Shown here: positions 47,099 to 48,769 of the stretch, one piece after another
Layout: each line of letters begins with the position of its first letter
Position numbering within the stretch: the stretch's first letter is position 1
From: Helicobacteraceae bacterium
GTDB lineage: Bacteria > Campylobacterota > Campylobacteria > Campylobacterales > SZUA-545
DNA: 48,769 nucleotides
Assembly (NCBI GenBank): GCA_031258155.1
Contig: JAIRNH010000001.1
Coordinates: 1-48,769 of the forward strand
Reading direction: 5' to 3'
The notes under the pieces: generated by a model
What the model saw: only the letters and a program-made list of their open reading frames with translations
Told to the model about the DNA's origin: nothing
The model's database searches: none
Position numbers and translations under genes: made by a program

Positions 47099-48446
47099 TT
47101 AGAATGCAATGCTTTGCGTATTGTTAATGGTATTTAATGTTATGGTGTTATCCACTGCAATACATAATAAAGATCTTGCACGAGTGGTTGCGACATAGAG
47201 CTGTTTCTTAAACTTTTTCTTATTTTTAGAAAGACTATCGGTTAGACAGCAGGAAACATCTTTTTTTGTTTTATATGTTGTTTCCAATACCAATTGAAGA
47301 TTTTTTCTGTAAACGCAAAGTATCGTTTTCATAAGATATTTCGTGTTTTTTGATTATAAAACCTAGGATTTGATAAAATGCTTTGTTCATATTCAGTTTA
47401 GGATTAGCTCGTAAAGTATGCACTAATTCTATCAAAGCGTCTGATTTCTCTGATTTGCGCGTCTTTTTATAATTTTCAATATAACTTCCAATATGATTTT
47501 GCGGATTATCACTTTGACCAACAAACCCAACAATTTTTACAATGGGATTATCTTCTCGTTCAAAATGGGTGTCTACCAAACCTAAAAAGTGTAAGATAAT
47601 TTGTGATTTTGTTGTTTCTGAATAAGTTATAATCTGGAGTGGTGATTTCGGATTAGACGACAAAGCCGTCATGCTTATCGTTGAAAGTTTGAATTGATTT
47701 ATTAAACCAAGGTGTTGCGCTGGGAATCTTTTGCTGTCGCCTATATTTATTGATGATCGTCTATTTGCATCATTTCCAAAGGTATTTTGGCCGTTCGCGT
47801 TATGAAAGTCATAAATCGCTTGATATGAATCACTGAAACGCTGATAAATGCAAGATATATCATTGAAAAGGCGCTCTATCAGGACATCCTGTGTGTTATT
47901 ATCTTGAGCCTCGTCAATGAACACTAATGGAAAACGCCCCCGCACATTTCGGACATAATCGGGATACATTTCAATAGCGTGATTTGCGCAAGCATACATG
48001 TCGTCATAAAAGAAATATCCGTTTCCCAACGAAGTTTTCTTTTTATTGTACAAGTCTTGATATGTTGCGGTCGTATTGCCAAGTTTGTTTGGCATTCTAA
48101 ATGTGAGTGGAATAAGCGAAGTTAGTGTTAAATCGAACGCTTTATATTGGTTTGAAAGCCAAGTTTTTGTGCCGGGCATTAAAGAGTATTCTATTTTTTC
48201 TTTCGCCAGTTCTGTATCTACAATTCGCATTTTATATCCAAGATGACGAAGCGCTGGATACGCTAGATATTTATCAACAAATTCTTGGATTGCTCCTATA
48301 AAATGAGGGTATTTTAGCAACTCCTTGCCTAATCCACTCTCTGCAATTTTCTTTTTTATTTCGTCTTTTGCAACATTTGTATGCGATAAGACACAGATAC
48401 CACAAGCGGACTTTCTCGCACTTTCGGCGTATATGGATGCCCGTTT
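47099..48446 (-). pseudogene. Broken UvrD-like helicase, Gabija GajB-like, missing its Walker A end
   Basis: UvrD-family helicases unwind DNA; GajB is the helicase partner in Gabija anti-phage defence. The main frame (about 390 codons, 47271-48446) shows motif Ia-like ICVLSHTNVAKDEIKKKI, a GajB-style stretch PHFIGAIQEFVDKYLAYPAL, and motif II LVFIDEAQDNNTQDVL with the following SDSYQAIYDF. Motif I (Walker A) should lie about 50 residues upstream but is absent, because the frame enters a dispersed repeat at 48424-48460. Near 47300 the frame is lost, and motif VI appears in another frame as QLYVATTRARSLLCIAVD, with the KG-type motif V region missing. So it is inactivated at both ends. Base composition is clearly AT-richer than its surroundings, suggesting acquisition by transfer. 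No GajA gene is present in the window. Confidence 0.65.
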
Positions 48447-48460
48447 TCGCGGGTATGACA
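48424..48460. repeat. Dispersed palindromic repeat (ATGCCCG/CGGGTAT unit)
   Basis: TCGGCGTATATGGATGCCCG followed by TTTTCGCGGGTATGACA forms a short hairpin and closely matches the unit at 357-423. Read on the minus strand it encodes SYPRKRASIYAES, a typical artefact at the 5' end of genes called across this repeat. It forms the breakpoint of the helicase relic. Confidence 0.65.
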
Positions 48461-48649
48461 AGCAACGCGATCATTAAAGAGCGCGACAAAACTGCCAAAT
48501 GGCAAGGCAACCGCCGACAGCGCTTCAATGCGCGTTATACCGCGCCACCTTAGCTCTTTACGGCAAAGGCGCTTATTTATGTAAATACGATCGTAAAACT
48601 CCCCCTCCCTCCCCCGGCCTACCGCGCAAAGGGCAAAACGACGCGACGC

Positions 48650-48769
48650 TTACTCGTCCAAATACGGCTTTAATACTTTTTCAACCAAAAAACGCCCGCC
48701 TGCATTGATGGATAAGTGATTGTCATCGCGATAAAGAGGTAATCCATCGTCGCTAAGAATTAAGCATCT
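48650..48769 (-). CDS. C-terminal end of an acyltransferase/SGNH-domain protein (5' end outside window)
   Basis: The last 39 residues of a minus-strand frame entering from the right edge: CLILSDDGLPLYRDDNHLSI and then NAGGRFLVEKVLKPYLDE before TAA. The D-x-x-H in YRDDNHLS matches the last catalytic block (Asp and His) of the SGNH hydrolase-like domain found at the C terminus of membrane O-acyltransferases of the acyltransferase-3 (OafA) family, which acetylate surface polysaccharides. The membrane domain would lie outside the window. The gap between this stop and the helicase relic holds only the repeat and no gene. Confidence 0.7.
   Translation of the reverse strand, partial: RCLILSDDGLPLYRDDNHLSINAGGRFLVEKVLKPYLDE

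Noticed and set aside
48447-48461. Apparent start of the helicase gene reading SYPRKRASIYAES
   Set aside because: These residues are the translation of the dispersed repeat, not a helicase N terminus; the true 5' end is missing.

Overview
The window looks like a chromosomal contig from a Campylobacterota (formerly Epsilonproteobacteria) with an unusually GC-rich genome for that phylum. The evidence is gene content and order. A 14-gene nuo operon carries the short NuoE-position subunit and the aberrant NuoF-position subunit typical of this group. A paralysed-flagellum (PflA-like) gene lies downstream of nuoN, as in Helicobacter pylori. An HsrA/CosR-type orphan response regulator is divergent from nuoA. 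CcoG, a UbiD-like decarboxylase and a guaB-gatA pair are also present. TTG and GTG starts with good AAGGAG ribosome sites are frequent.

Layout. 1-653: tail of a repeat-rich surface protein, then a composite palindromic repeat and degenerate copies of the metX 3' end. 654-4589 (minus): metX, guaB, gatA. 4590-6044: gene-poor, with a multiply frameshifted relic and Neisseria dRS3-like inverted repeats. 6045-8423 (minus): PflA-like protein. 8424-9298: relic of a TonB-dependent receptor. 9299-11339 (minus): an exported DUF1566-like protein with 30-residue repeats, whose signal-peptide region is split by a run of 12 G; as sequenced it is out of frame, so it is probably a phase-variable locus in the OFF state. 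11551-28284 (minus): nuoA-B-C-D-E-F-G-G2-H-I-J-K-L-M-N, tightly packed or overlapping, ending in two tandem hairpins. 28432-30515 (plus): hsrA, a 63-aa membrane protein and an eight-TPR exported protein. 30738-35353 (minus): nrdB, a DHH phosphoesterase, ccoG, ccdA, dgkA. 35425-36153 (plus): TonB-like protein. 36235-37146 (minus): a frameshifted mini-gene and a family-4-like uracil-DNA glycosylase. 37377-40774 (plus): ribF, a UbiD-family decarboxylase and a class I glutamine amidotransferase. 40775-41428: a second, decayed copy of the metX 3' region. 41429-43749 (minus): panB, bioB, tag. 43826-46428 (plus): a chemotaxis receptor and trpA. 46429-48769: a more AT-rich, decayed tract with a broken UvrD-like (Gabija GajB-like) helicase cut at its 5' end by a dispersed repeat, then the tail of an acyltransferase.

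How it works together. The core is respiratory. The Nuo complex has two NuoG-type subunits and a NuoF-position protein fused to a glutamate-synthase-small-subunit-like flavin/nucleotide module. CcoG and CcdA serve cytochrome oxidase and cytochrome c assembly. The UbiD-like enzyme may serve quinone synthesis. An HsrA-type regulator shares the nuo upstream region. Around this core sit small biosynthetic genes (Met, Trp, biotin, pantothenate, flavin, purine) and several contingency or decaying accessory loci. The most notable observations are the poly-G switch, the fused NuoF subunit and the scattered relics and repeats. All calls come from reading the sequence alone; no database search was run.
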